Positions 25,843 through 34,916 of a stretch of DNA of 64,000 bases are shown piece by piece. A program made the translations under genes and the position numbers. The notes under the pieces are model-generated. The model was not told the origin of the DNA. It did not search any database and saw only the letters and a list, made by a program, of their open reading frames with translations. This DNA is from CAIYRG01 sp965247505 (GTDB taxonomy: Bacteria > Pseudomonadota > Alphaproteobacteria > Micropepsales > Micropepsaceae): positions 1,798,001-1,862,000 of the forward strand of contig OZ252020.1 of the NCBI GenBank assembly GCA_965247505.1. The letters are read 5' to 3'. Within the stretch, counting starts at the first letter, position 1; every line of letters begins with the position of its first letter.

Positions 25843-26186
25843 GCCCGGACTGTATTCAGGCGCCAATCAAGACCGTTTCGGACGGAATTAGCTTTGCGGT
25901 ACGGCTCACGCCGCGCGGTGGACGCAATGCCATCGAAGGCTGGCAAGCGGATTCTACCAGAAGGGCTTTTCTAAAGGCGCGTGTGCGCGCACCGGCCGAA
26001 GCGGGCAAAGCCAATGCAGCGCTTGTGGCGCTTTTGGCGAAAGAGCTGGATGTCCCGCGCTCATCCGTTGCAATAATGAGCGGTGCAAAGGCGCGGTTAA
26101 AAATCGTGAGTGTACAAGGCGATTCAGAGACCTTGGCCGGAAAATTGCCTAAACTCATGCTGAAAACGAACAGAGAAAACGTTTGA
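25839..26186 (+). CDS. DUF167 (YggU) family protein
   Basis: A 115-residue protein with the DUF167 core FAVRLTPRGGRNAIEGW, LKARVRAPAEAGKANAALVA, LLAKELDVPRSSVAIMSGAK then ARLKIV. It is a small alpha/beta fold with no proven function. It overlaps yggT upstream and folD downstream by 4 bases each, so the three are translationally coupled. The start near 25839 is not ATG (TTG-type); the first residues are the least certain part. Confidence 0.9.
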   Translation: MSPDCIQAPIKTVSDGISFAVRLTPRGGRNAIEGWQADSTRRAFLKARVRAPAEAGKANAALVALLAKELDVPRSSVAIMSGAKARLKIVSVQGDSETLAGKLPKLMLKTNRENV

Positions 26187-27097
26187 GCGCGAAACTGATC
26201 GACGGAAAAGCATTTGCGGCTGACTTGCGTGCGCGCGTAGCCGCCAAAGCTGCGGAGTTAAAATCCGCCCATGGGTTTACGCCGGGGCTGGCGGTTATTC
26301 TTGTTGGTGAAAACCCGGCAAGCGCTGTCTATGTTCGCAATAAAGCTAAGGCCGCGCATGAGGCGGGTTTCCGTTCCTTCGACATCCGCCATCCGGACAC
26401 AATTTCCGAAGACGCGCTTTTGGGCCAGGTCGCCGAGCTCAACGCAGATGCTTCCGTAAATGGAATTCTTGTGCAGATGCCGTTGCCCAAACATATCGAT
26501 CCGGCGCGAATCATGGCCGCCATCGATCCACTGAAAGATGTCGATGGCTTTCACCCTTTAAATGCTGGGCGTTTGATGAGCGGCGAATATGGAATGAGTC
26601 ATGGCCTGATTGCCTGCACGCCATTGGGATGCATGATGCTGATCAAAGACACGTTGGGCGAAAATCTCTCGGGAGTGGAGGCCGTCGTCCTCGGGCGCTC
26701 GAACCTTGTCGGCAAACCGATTGCCCAACTCTTATTGCACGAAAACTGCACTGTAACGATGGCGCATTCGCGCACCAAGGATTTACCTGCGCTTAGCCGG
26801 CGCGCCGACATTTTAGTTGCGGCCGTGGGGCGCGCGGAAATGGTTCGCGGCGATTGGATAAAACAAGGCGCGACTATCATCGATGTTGGAATCAATCGTG
26901 TCGAAGGCGCAGACGATTCATTCCGTGGCGGCAAAGCAAAACTGCGCGGCGATGTTGCATTTGACGAAGCGGCACAGGTAGCGGGTGCGATCACGCCGGT
27001 GCCGGGCGGTGTCGGGCCGATGACCATCGCATGCCTGATGCGCAACACGCTTGTGGCTAGCGCGCTGCAGGCAGGATTGGATCAGCCGATAATTTAG
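26183..27097 (+). CDS. folD: methylenetetrahydrofolate dehydrogenase/cyclohydrolase
   Basis: Bifunctional enzyme of one-carbon metabolism that interconverts 5,10-methylene-, methenyl- and formyl-tetrahydrofolate. The 304 residues include VGENPASAVYVRNKAKAA with the catalytic YxxxK (about 50-57), NGILVQMPLPKHID (about 97-110), DVDGFHP, CTPLGCM, VVLGRSNLVGKPIAQLL (NADP-binding, about 170) and the C-terminal TPVPGGVGPMTIACLM. The start is a TTG (26183) inside the stop of the DUF167 gene (TTGA). Confidence 0.97.
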   Translation: MSAKLIDGKAFAADLRARVAAKAAELKSAHGFTPGLAVILVGENPASAVYVRNKAKAAHEAGFRSFDIRHPDTISEDALLGQVAELNADASVNGILVQMPLPKHIDPARIMAAIDPLKDVDGFHPLNAGRLMSGEYGMSHGLIACTPLGCMMLIKDTLGENLSGVEAVVLGRSNLVGKPIAQLLLHENCTVTMAHSRTKDLPALSRRADILVAAVGRAEMVRGDWIKQGATIIDVGINRVEGADDSFRGGKAKLRGDVAFDEAAQVAGAITPVPGGVGPMTIACLMRNTLVASALQAGLDQPII

Positions 27098-27116
27098 AGC
27101 ACGAAGTGACCAGACT

Positions 27117-27743
27117 TCAGCGTGTGACGCGAACCTTCTGCCGAAGATCGGTAGCGATGGCATCCGGCCCCATATTAAGATCGTAATTGGTGACGAATTT
27201 TCCCTCACCATCCATGAGATAGATGATGGTCGAATGATCGACCAGATAGTCGTCACCCTCACCGCCGACAATTTGATAAAAGGCGCGATAGACGCTGACG
27301 GCATTGTCGATTTCTTCTTTCGTGCCGGTAAGCCCAACGAATTCAGAACCAAAAGCCGAGAGATAGGGTTTCAAAATTTCCGGTGTGTCGCGTTCGGGAT
27401 CGACGGTGATGAGGATGGGAACAATTTCATCGGCGAGCGGCCCGATGTCGTCCAGTGCTGCGGAAAGAATAGCCAGAGTAGTCGGGCAAATATCCGGGCA
27501 AAAAGTGAAGCCGAAAAAGACGAGCATGTGGCGACCACGAAAATCTTCATCGCTCCGCCGGACGCCATCTTGATCGATCAGCGAAAACGGACCGCCAATG
27601 TCCGCCTCGCCGGTGGTGACGACGATCGGGCCCGGCTCCTGCCGTAAATTGCCAAGACTCCAAAGCAAGCCGCCGGAGAGAATCGCGGCGATCAGCAAAA
27701 TGCCAATGAGACGCGGTGATGAGAAATTTTTGCTTCCCATCAA
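27117..27743 (-). CDS. SCO1/SenC family copper chaperone-like protein
   Basis: A membrane-anchored thioredoxin-fold protein used in assembly of the CuA site of cytochrome c oxidase. One N-terminal helix (about 10-30, LIGILLIAAILSGGLLWSLG) precedes the soluble domain. The copper-binding FFGFTFCPDICPTTLA has the CxxxC pair (about 77-81), and VDHSTIIYLMD carries the conserved His. It abuts the ABC permease gene directly. SCO beside regB/regA matches the senC-reg arrangement of Rhodobacter and fits redox control of respiratory oxidases. Confidence 0.94.
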   Translation of the reverse strand: MMGSKNFSSPRLIGILLIAAILSGGLLWSLGNLRQEPGPIVVTTGEADIGGPFSLIDQDGVRRSDEDFRGRHMLVFFGFTFCPDICPTTLAILSAALDDIGPLADEIVPILITVDPERDTPEILKPYLSAFGSEFVGLTGTKEEIDNAVSVYRAFYQIVGGEGDDYLVDHSTIIYLMDGEGKFVTNYDLNMGPDAIATDLRQKVRVTR

Positions 27744-28544
27744 TTACTCTCCCAACTGAAGCAGCGTTCCGCGTTCGCGCGCGGTACGAAAGAAAGCCAA
27801 AAAAGCTGCCATGCCTAATCCAATCCAAATGATGTTTAGCGCGCCCACTCTTAACAGCAAATCGACCCGCACTTCGCCATCCAATATTACCGCGCGCATG
27901 CCTTCGAAAATGTAGGATGCCGGTAATATCGCGCTCAACCCCTGCGCCCAGTCGGGAAGCACCGTCACCGGATAATAGACGCCGCAAAACGGTAGAAGCC
28001 CGAAGAGAAGCGCCCCGGCCAAGCCTTCTGCGCCTAAACCATAACGAAGAACGAGGCCTGAAACGACAAGCCCGACGCTCCATCCGAACATGATGAGGCT
28101 GACATAGAAACCCACAAGCACGAGCCCCAGCGAATAGATCGAAAAGCCAAAGAGCCAAATCGCCAGAAATGTTGCCGGTATTATTCCAATCAGCGTTTTT
28201 GTGCCGCTGACCGCCATCAATGCCAGAACATATTCCCATGCGCGCATGGGCGTCGCGAGAAGATGGCCGAGATTGCGCGCATAGACTTCTTCGAAAAAGG
28301 AAAGTGAAAAACTGATCTGGCTGCGAAACAACAAATCCCACAACAGCACCGCAGCGGTAAGAAGACCCGCGGCTTGCGCGAAAAAACTGGATTCAGTAAT
28401 CAAGAATTTTTGGATAAATCCCCAAACGACCATTTGTAGAATCGGCCAATAGCAAAGATCGATGATCCTCGGCGGCGGGCGCGTGATCAGATACCAGTGG
28501 CGAAGCGCGATGGCCCCGATCCTGCGGAAGGCTCCGCTTGTCAT
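27744..28544 (-). CDS. ABC-2 type transporter permease
   Basis: A 266-residue membrane protein with six hydrophobic segments and the ABC-2 signature SGLVLRYGLGAEGLAGALL then FGLLPFCGVYYPVTVLP (about 160-198), where ABC-2 permeases carry their conserved loop. The N-terminal RHWYLITRPPPRIIDLCYWP resembles multidrug/polysaccharide-type ABC-2 members. The substrate is unknown. The start overlaps the stop of the ATPase fragment by 4 bases. Its ATPase partner is truncated, so the transporter may not work unless another ATPase serves it. Confidence 0.88.
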   Translation of the reverse strand: MTSGAFRRIGAIALRHWYLITRPPPRIIDLCYWPILQMVVWGFIQKFLITESSFFAQAAGLLTAAVLLWDLLFRSQISFSLSFFEEVYARNLGHLLATPMRAWEYVLALMAVSGTKTLIGIIPATFLAIWLFGFSIYSLGLVLVGFYVSLIMFGWSVGLVVSGLVLRYGLGAEGLAGALLFGLLPFCGVYYPVTVLPDWAQGLSAILPASYIFEGMRAVILDGEVRVDLLLRVGALNIIWIGLGMAAFLAFFRTARERGTLLQLGE

Positions 28545-28816
28545 GGCGCCCCCCTCTCTCGCGCGACATCGAGAAAAACTTCTTCCAATGTCGAACGGCC
28601 ATATTTGGTTAAAAGCGCCTTAGGCGATCCGCGGTCGTCAATGCGCCCAGTGCGCATCATCAAGACCTGGTCGCAAAGCCGCTCCACCTCAAGCATGTTG
28701 TGGGACGCTATGAGAAAGGTTGCATTGGCCTCGCGAGCATATTGCGCAAGATAGCTCCGCACCCAATCTGCGGTATCTGGATCGAGCGAAGCCGTTGGCT
28801 CGTCGAGCAGAACCAC
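28541..28816 (-). pseudogene. ABC transporter ATPase, C-terminal remnant
   Basis: Only the last third of an ABC ATPase is present: VVLLDEPTASLDPDTADWVR (Walker B, D-loop), FLIASHNMLEVERLCDQVL (H-loop), and a C-terminal GSPKALLTKYGRSTLEEVFL. Walker A, the Q-loop and the LSGGQ signature are missing. Only 191 bp separate this fragment from the regB start, too little to hold them in any frame. A short LSAEREKAAVLIA-like reading in another frame just upstream may be a scrambled remnant. I infer a deletion at the regB side. Confidence 0.8.
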
Positions 28817-29007
28817 CTTTGGCGATAAGAACCGCCGCCTTTTCCCTCTCGGCGCTGATCATGAAAATTGTGCTCTGCTAGTGACGGGGGCGGCCACTCT
28901 ATAGCGCCGAGCAAACCTTCTTCAAACGGCCTTGATACTTGAGCGGATTTCCATGAAGCGTTCCGCCTGAGCTATGCTGGCGGCCACGTCACTGGAGCTG
29001 ATACCCC

Positions 29008-30423
29008 ATGGCCCTGAGCGGCAACGAAAGTCTCACCGAGAATGTAGAGCTGACGCACCCAAACGAGCGCATGCCGTTACGCCGCGTGCGTTTGGGAACA
29101 CTCAACAATCTGCGTTGGATGGCTATCGGCGGACAATCGGCCGCCCTCATCGTCGCACACAACTTTCTTGGGTTAGAGCTCCCATTGCTCCTTTGCGTTG
29201 TGCCGATCATGGCGAGCGCCGTTCTGAACATTGGGCTCGCTGCTGCCTTCCCCGCAGCGAGGCGTCTGACCGCGCGTGGGGCTGCCGGTTTTCTGGCCTA
29301 TGACATCGTGCAGCTCACAGCGCTCCTATATCTCACCGGGGGCATCCAAAATCCATTTGCATTGCTTTACATCGCGCCTGTCGTCGTCGCGGCGGCGACG
29401 CTCGATGTTACAAGCACTGTACTGCTTGGCGCGCTAAGTTTTGTCGCGGTTTCTCTTCTGGCGAATTTTCATTTTCCCTTGCCTTGGGCAAACGATGCGT
29501 TCCGAATCCCAATTCTTTACAATACCGGCATATGGGTCTCGCTTCTTCTCGGAATCGGGTTCACCTCGATCTATGCGTGGCGAACTGCAACCGAATCGGC
29601 GCGCATGTCGGCAGCGCTCGCGGCTACGCAATTGGCGCTCTCGCGCGAACATCGCTTGGCGGCGCTCGGCTCGCTTGCCGCCGCTGCGGCACATGAGCTG
29701 GGAACCCCTTTGAGTACGATTGCGCTTGTCAGCCGCGAATTGGAGCGCGACGCGGAGAAAAATCCGGGGCACGCAGACGACTTCAGATTGCTGCGCGATG
29801 AGGCTGAACGCTGCCGCGCCATTCTTACGCGCCTTGCCCAGCCCGAGGAGGCCGTGTTGGGAAATGTCGAGCAATTGCAACTCGGCGCACTTTTGGACGA
29901 TTTGGCCGCGCCGCATCGCGGCGTCGACACCGCGATTTCCGTCGATGTTCAAGAAAAAAGCCCGGTGCCTCGCGTTTGGCGCGTTCCCGAAGTGCTTCAC
30001 GGACTTCAAAACCTGATCGAAAACGCGGCAGATTTTGCCCAGCGCGAGGTGGTCTTGAGGGCGCGATGGAACGATTCTCGTCTTATCGTGGAGGTTGCGG
30101 ATGACGGACCAGGGTTCTCGCCGCAAATCTTCGCGCAGATTGGCGAGCCCTATATTACATCACGCCCCAGAAAGCGTGGCGCCTCGGCAGCTTCAGGTGA
30201 CGACCGGCAAGAGGGCATGGGGCTTGGGTTTTTTATTGCAAAAACCTTGATCGAGCGCACAGGGGGGCGGGTATCGGTAGAAAATCGCAACGGCGGCGGC
30301 GCCATGGTGACGGCGAGCTGGCCCCGGGGTGCCATCGATGGCAAAGCGCCTCCTAGCCAGCAATGGGTCAAATCCAGAATTTCGTTTCGACCGTGGCTGG
30401 CAAAGAAGATGCGCTCGCTGTAA
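29008..30423 (+). CDS. regB: RegB/ActS/PrrB redox-sensing histidine kinase
   Basis: Global redox sensor kinase that phosphorylates RegA and responds to the quinone pool. The 471 residues have about six N-terminal transmembrane helices. The quinone-site motif GGIQNPFALLYIAPVV is at about 112-127, the H-box LGSLAAAAAHELGTPLSTIA at about 222-241, and the redox-active Cys in AERCRAIL near 271. N-box NLIENAADFA and G-boxes VADDGPGFSP and GMGLGFFIAKTLIERTGG follow. It is divergent from the ABC/SCO genes, and 60 bp upstream of regA. Confidence 0.95.
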   Translation: MALSGNESLTENVELTHPNERMPLRRVRLGTLNNLRWMAIGGQSAALIVAHNFLGLELPLLLCVVPIMASAVLNIGLAAAFPAARRLTARGAAGFLAYDIVQLTALLYLTGGIQNPFALLYIAPVVVAAATLDVTSTVLLGALSFVAVSLLANFHFPLPWANDAFRIPILYNTGIWVSLLLGIGFTSIYAWRTATESARMSAALAATQLALSREHRLAALGSLAAAAAHELGTPLSTIALVSRELERDAEKNPGHADDFRLLRDEAERCRAILTRLAQPEEAVLGNVEQLQLGALLDDLAAPHRGVDTAISVDVQEKSPVPRVWRVPEVLHGLQNLIENAADFAQREVVLRARWNDSRLIVEVADDGPGFSPQIFAQIGEPYITSRPRKRGASAASGDDRQEGMGLGFFIAKTLIERTGGRVSVENRNGGGAMVTASWPRGAIDGKAPPSQQWVKSRISFRPWLAKKMRSL

Positions 30424-30483
30424 GGAACCACACGCCACAGGGTCTAAAAGCCAAGAGGGCCCGAAGGCCACATAGAGCGAGAA

Positions 30484-31029
30484 ATGAACCAACCAACACT
30501 TCCCGAAGATCACACCCTTCTGATTTTGGATGACGACAAGCCGTTTCGCGAGCGTCTTGGCCGGGCGATGGAATCGCGCGGTTTCGATATCACGATTTGT
30601 GAGTCCGTGCGCGATGGTATTGTGGTTGCGCGCGAGAAGCCGCCGGCTTTTGCCGTGGTGGATCTAAAGCTTGACGACGGCAATGGGCTCGATGTCGTCG
30701 AGGCGCTGCATGAGAAACGGCCCGCTTGTCGCGTAGTGGTGTTGACCGGGTTCGGCAATATCGCCACGGCGGTTGCAGCGGTGAAGTTCGGTGCTTTGGA
30801 TTATCTCCCCAAACCCGCTGACGCCGACGATGTCATGGCGGCACTGCTTGCGCCACCGGGTTCTAAGCCCACGCCACCGGAAAACCCGATGTCGGCAGAC
30901 CGCGTTCGCTGGGAACATATTCAGCGCGTCTACGAACTTTGCGGACACAATGTTTCGGAAACCGCGAGGCGGCTCAACATGCATCGGCGCACCTTGCAGC
31001 GTATATTGGCAAAACGCAGCCCGCGTTAA
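30484..31029 (+). CDS. regA: RegA/ActR/PrrA response regulator
   Basis: Partner regulator of RegB. The receiver domain has the acidic pair in LLILDDDKPF, the phospho-acceptor Asp in FAVVDLKLDDGNGLDVV (about 59), the Thr in VVVLTGFGNIATAV and the Lys in DYLPKPADADD (about 109). A Pro-rich linker leads to a Fis-type helix-turn-helix, YELCGHNVSETARRLNMHRR, then TLQRILAKR (about 145-178). That end is almost invariant in this family. It is co-oriented with regB. Confidence 0.96.
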   Translation: MNQPTLPEDHTLLILDDDKPFRERLGRAMESRGFDITICESVRDGIVVAREKPPAFAVVDLKLDDGNGLDVVEALHEKRPACRVVVLTGFGNIATAVAAVKFGALDYLPKPADADDVMAALLAPPGSKPTPPENPMSADRVRWEHIQRVYELCGHNVSETARRLNMHRRTLQRILAKRSPR

Positions 31030-31162
31030 ATAGCGTCATTATTGTTCGACTGGTTTCAACGCCAGCGTTCACGCCCCCACGCCAGCGCAATATTCGCTGG
31101 TCAAACATAAGTCATATTTCTCTGCATAATCGTGGTGAAAACCGCAATTTTTGGAGGTTGGA

Positions 31163-31666
31163 GTGTTACATACGGTCTGGCGCGGGATAATCGCTTACGC
31201 CATCGTCGGTTACAGCTGCGCTGCATGGGCCTGCCCATCCAGAGACCTGCTTGATGTGGGAATGCAAGCGCTAGAGCCCTTGGCAAAAGAAGAGCGCCCC
31301 GCGGATGTCTGGCTATCAACAGAGGGTGGCCATTGGGAGATTTTTCGTCACCCCGACGGAACATTGCATTCGGTTGTCAGGCGAGACTTCGGTGAGACGG
31401 GGCAAGCAAGCGCGCGTCTCTCTTTTTTGAGTCCGCAAGAATTCGTTATCAGCAAGACAATCATGCGCTACGCACCGCCGTATGATGCTCGCGAGATCGT
31501 CGGTGAAACGACGTTGTACTACTTCTTTTGCTCCGATGTAGTAAACGCGCCAATTGTTGGCGATGACAACGACAATGCGGTGGAGGCACTATCCGAGGCA
31601 ACCCGTTTACGTTTGCTTTTCTTCGACTCAGCCGAAATTTCTGAAGAAATAGGCAGCATGAGATAG
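31163..31666 (+). CDS. exported protein of unknown function
   Basis: A protein of about 167 residues with a signal peptide (WRGIIAYAIVGYSCAAWA, cleavage before CPSRD). I chose the GTG at 31163 because GGAGG lies 5 bases upstream; an in-frame TTG at 31151 lacks an SD. The mature protein is about 145 residues, has a Cys near each end (ACPSR, FFCSD) and no motif I know. Its base composition is slightly AT-richer than its neighbours. It stands alone after regA. Confidence 0.6.
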   Translation: MLHTVWRGIIAYAIVGYSCAAWACPSRDLLDVGMQALEPLAKEERPADVWLSTEGGHWEIFRHPDGTLHSVVRRDFGETGQASARLSFLSPQEFVISKTIMRYAPPYDAREIVGETTLYYFFCSDVVNAPIVGDDNDNAVEALSEATRLRLLFFDSAEISEEIGSMR

Positions 31667-31807
31667 ATCTGTGGAGCACCACTTTCGACGTTCTCGATAC
31701 TCAAACTACTTCTTTTCGCCGTGTAAATCCGCGACAACCCCTCTAATCTCGGGCCAACACATTGGTCTGTCGGAAGCGCTAAAAGAGCTAGACTATTTCG
31801 GGATCGC

Positions 31808-32245
31808 TTAGCCGCGCCAAGCGATCCGCCGCGCATTGCGCGAAGCGAAGCGTGACGGCGCGCCGGCGCGCCGGCGCGAGGCATGCAAAGCCTCATAACG
31901 CGCAGGCCGAACAATTGCACCGCCATAGGAATCGGCAACGATAAGGCCCGCCGTCTCGGGCACCTGTCTTTGCGGAAATTCGGGCGGCACGGCGAAGTAA
32001 AAATAATCGCAATAGTCTAGATAATCCGGCCATTTCCGGTCGCCGCGTAAATCGCCAAGGCTCACCTTAATTTCGACCCCGAGAATTTCGCCCTTTGCGT
32101 TTAAGGCCGCGACATCAAGTCTACGTCTGTTGGCGAGCGTAAACTCCGTCACGGGGCTGTAGCCTTCGGCCATCAGGTGCCGCGACACGCCGCGCGCAAG
32201 ATCGGGCGCATTCCATCTTTCTTGCGAACGAGTTGAATCCGCCAC
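31808..32245 (-). CDS. MmcB family DNA repair protein
   Basis: A 145-residue protein matching the alphaproteobacterial MmcB family, first linked to mitomycin C resistance in Caulobacter. It has a PD-(D/E)xK-like core: FTLANRRRLDVAALNAKGEI then LGVEIKVSLGDLRGDRKWPD (about 35-72). The Asp and the ExK lysine are consistent with a nuclease-like fold. YFYFAVPPEFP and PETAGLIVADSYGGAIVRPA follow. The C-terminal Arg/Ala-rich tail is encoded by tandem GGCGCGCC units (about 31858-31880). It is 18 bp after hisB. Confidence 0.85.
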   Translation of the reverse strand: MADSTRSQERWNAPDLARGVSRHLMAEGYSPVTEFTLANRRRLDVAALNAKGEILGVEIKVSLGDLRGDRKWPDYLDYCDYFYFAVPPEFPQRQVPETAGLIVADSYGGAIVRPARYEALHASRRRAGAPSRFASRNARRIAWRG

Positions 32246-32263
32246 TATTTATGCGTCGCCTGC

Positions 32264-32863
32264 TTATGAATCGTCTGCGAGTGTGCCTTTGGTTGAGGGC
32301 ACGACGCCTTCCAAGCGTTCATCGATCGAAACCGCCTTGCGCAAAGAACGCGCGGTTCCCTTGAAACAGGTCTCGACGATGTGATGCGAGTTCTCGCCAT
32401 AAATATTTTCGATGTGCAGACAGATGCCCGCATTCTGCGCCAGCGCCTGGAACCATTCGCGGAAAAGTTCGGTATCCATCTCGCCCAATTTCGGGCGTGG
32501 GAAAACCACCTTCCAAATCAAATAAGGCCGGTTCGAAATGTCCACCGCAACACGCGTCAGCGTCTCGTCCATTGGGATGAGGGCGCTACCGAACCGGCAA
32601 ATCCCCGCAAACTCGCCAAGAGCGCGCTTGACCGCCTGGCCGATGACGATCCCGGTGTCTTCGGTCGTGTGGTGAAAATCGACATGGAGATCGCCCTGCG
32701 CGCGTACTTTCAGATCGATGAGCGAATGGCGCGAAAAGCTTTCCAGCATGTGGTCGAGAAACCCGATGCCGGTATCGATGTCATAGATACCGGTGCCGTC
32801 GAGATCGAGCGAGACGAGAATTTCCGTCTCCCTGGTCTTGCGTTCGATGGTTGCGGTACGCAT
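32264..32863 (-). CDS. hisB: imidazoleglycerol-phosphate dehydratase
   Basis: Histidine pathway enzyme (IGP to imidazole acetol phosphate), monofunctional type. I start at the ATG at 32863 (MRTATIERKTRETEI); a further upstream ATG at 32908 adds 15 residues. Motifs: GIGFLDHMLESFSRHSLIDL (about 33-52), LHVDFHHTTEDTGIVIGQAV (about 59-78), NIYGENSHHIVETCFKGTAR (about 155-174), plus PSTKGTL at the end. The metal-binding His clusters are intact. hisH and hisA are 13 kb away in this window and hisF is not seen. Confidence 0.97.
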   Translation of the reverse strand: MRTATIERKTRETEILVSLDLDGTGIYDIDTGIGFLDHMLESFSRHSLIDLKVRAQGDLHVDFHHTTEDTGIVIGQAVKRALGEFAGICRFGSALIPMDETLTRVAVDISNRPYLIWKVVFPRPKLGEMDTELFREWFQALAQNAGICLHIENIYGENSHHIVETCFKGTARSLRKAVSIDERLEGVVPSTKGTLADDS

Positions 32864-33063
32864 GGCTTCGCGCCTTCCCGTTGAAATCAATGGTGCCTCA
32901 TATCGCAAGAAGCCGGGGGTGTCGAAGCTTTTGGTTTTTCTGTAGCGTTTGCGAGTCTTTTTGGGCGCTAGACGTTAATATCTGGTTCTTAGGCCGCGCA
33001 AAGCTGCGCTTGTTCGTTGCGCCGCTGCCCGTATAGAGCTAAGCGCCCAGCCGGAGGAAAAAG

Positions 33064-33609
33064 ATGAGCGAAACGAACTGGCACGGCACAACAATTCTCT
33101 CGGTGCGCAAGGGCGGCATAGTCGTCATCGCGGGCGATGGGCAGGTGTCGATGGGCCCCACCATCATCAAAGCGAATGCGCGAAAAGTTCGGCGCCTCGG
33201 CAAAGGTGAGGTGATTTGTGGCTTTGCCGGCGCGACGGCCGATGCCTTTACTTTGTTCGAGCGGCTGGAGGGCAAGCTCGAAACCCATCCGGGCAATCTT
33301 ACCCGCGCGGCCGTCGAGCTCGCAAAGGATTGGCGAACCGATCGATATCTCAGGCGGTTGGAGGCGATGATGGCGGTGGCCGATGCCAAAACATCGCTGA
33401 TCCTTTCGGGAACCGGCGATGTTTTAGAGCCCGAAGACGGCTTGATCGGAATCGGATCCGGTGGTGTGTACGCGCTCGCGGCCGGAAAGGCGCTGCTCTC
33501 TTCCGATCTTTCTGCCGAAGGCATCGCCAAGCGTGCGATGGAAATCGCCGCAAGTATCTGTGTCTACACCAATGAAAGCATTCTTATCGAAAGCCTTGCC
33601 ACCACATGA
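33064..33609 (+). CDS. hslV: ATP-dependent protease HslVU, peptidase subunit
   Basis: Proteasome-like threonine peptidase. The 181 residues start MSETNWHGTTILSVRKGG; the catalytic Thr becomes N-terminal after removal of the short leader ending in HG. GDGQVSMGPTIIKANARKVR and FAGATADAFTLFERLEGKLE are typical, as is GSGGVYALAAGKALL. The stop overlaps the hslU start (ATGA). Confidence 0.97.
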   Translation: MSETNWHGTTILSVRKGGIVVIAGDGQVSMGPTIIKANARKVRRLGKGEVICGFAGATADAFTLFERLEGKLETHPGNLTRAAVELAKDWRTDRYLRRLEAMMAVADAKTSLILSGTGDVLEPEDGLIGIGSGGVYALAAGKALLSSDLSAEGIAKRAMEIAASICVYTNESILIESLATT

Positions 33610-34916
33610 TTTCTTCTTTCACGCCGCGCGAAATCGTTTCCGAGCTTGACCGCTACATTGTGGGCCAAAACGACGCCAAGCGCGCAGTCGCCATTGCGCT
33701 TCGCAATCGCTGGCGGCGCCAGCAGCTTGCCGAAGGTTTGCGCGAGGAAGTCCTGCCCAAGAATATTCTAATGATCGGTCCGACCGGTGTCGGCAAAACC
33801 GAAATTTCGCGGCGGCTGGCAAAGCTTGCGCAAGCGCCATTCGTAAAAGTCGAAGCGACGAAGTTTACCGAAGTTGGTTATGTTGGGCGCGATGTCGAAC
33901 AGATCATCCGCGACCTTCTGGAGATCGCCATTGGGCTGGTGCGTGCGGCGAAGCGAAAAGATGTCGAAGCGCAAGCCGAAGCGCTTGCGGAAGAGCGCGT
34001 TCTTGACGCGCTGGTAGGCGATAAGGCCGGGCAGTCTACCCGCGACTCATTTCGTAAGCGTCTTCGTACGGGCGAGCTCGACGATAAGGAAATTGAATTA
34101 GAAGTGCGCGATTCGGGCGGCATGCCTTCCTTCGAAGTTCCGGGCATGCCGGGCGCGCAAGTCGGCATGGTCAATATCGGCGATATTTTCGGCAAGGCGC
34201 TTTCGGGACGCACCAAATCGCGCCGATTGAATGTTTTGGAATCACACGAGATCCTTGTTGCCGAAGAGGCCGACAAGCTTCTCGACAATGATTCGATTAC
34301 CCGCGACGCGATTGAAGCCACCGAGGACAATGGGATCGTTTTTTTGGACGAAGTCGACAAGATCTGCGCCCGTTCCGAGATGCGCGGCGGCGGCGATATC
34401 TCACGCGAAGGTGTACAACGCGATTTGCTTCCCTTGTTGGAAGGAACAACGGTCTCGACCAAGCATGGGCCGGTCAAGACCGATCACGTTCTATTCATTG
34501 CCTCGGGCGCATTTCATCTCGCCAAACCCTCGGATCTATTGCCGGAACTGCAAGGCCGGCTTCCCATACGCGTCGAGCTAAAAGCGCTTAACGAAGAGGA
34601 TTTTAAACGTATTCTCACCGAGCCTGAGGCGAGCCTGATCAAGCAATATGTTGCGCTTCTCAACACCGAAAATGTCGGGCTCGATTTTACCGAAGGGGGC
34701 ATCAAGGCGATTGCCTCGATCGCCGCAGAGGTCAACGACAATGTCGAGAATATCGGCGCGCGGCGTTTGCAAACTGTTATGGAGCGCGTACTCGACGAGA
34801 TTAGTTTCAGCGCGACAGACAAATCAGGCGACACGGTGCGCATCGACGACGAATATGTGCGTAGCCGTGTTGGCGATCTTGCGAAGGATCAGGATCTTTC
34901 GCGCTTTATTCTTTGA
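33606..34916 (+). CDS. hslU: ATP-dependent protease HslVU, ATPase subunit
   Basis: AAA+ unfoldase that feeds HslV. The 436 residues have VGQNDAKRAVAIALRNRWRR (about 19-38), Walker A GPTGVGKTEISRRLA (about 57-71), FTEVGYVGRDVE (pore loop), an I domain (about 110-245), Walker B GIVFLDEVDKIC (about 245), GAFHLAKPSDLLPELQGRLP (sensor region), and sensor 2 IGARRLQTVMER near the C-terminus. It overlaps hslV by 4 bases and is tail-to-tail with the aldolase gene (11-base overlap). Confidence 0.98.
   Translation: MISSFTPREIVSELDRYIVGQNDAKRAVAIALRNRWRRQQLAEGLREEVLPKNILMIGPTGVGKTEISRRLAKLAQAPFVKVEATKFTEVGYVGRDVEQIIRDLLEIAIGLVRAAKRKDVEAQAEALAEERVLDALVGDKAGQSTRDSFRKRLRTGELDDKEIELEVRDSGGMPSFEVPGMPGAQVGMVNIGDIFGKALSGRTKSRRLNVLESHEILVAEEADKLLDNDSITRDAIEATEDNGIVFLDEVDKICARSEMRGGGDISREGVQRDLLPLLEGTTVSTKHGPVKTDHVLFIASGAFHLAKPSDLLPELQGRLPIRVELKALNEEDFKRILTEPEASLIKQYVALLNTENVGLDFTEGGIKAIASIAAEVNDNVENIGARRLQTVMERVLDEISFSATDKSGDTVRIDDEYVRSRVGDLAKDQDLSRFIL

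Noticed and set aside
28708..28914. A possible N-terminal part of the truncated ABC ATPase in another frame.
   Set aside because: There is no Walker A, Q-loop or signature motif in any frame, and too little room before regB.
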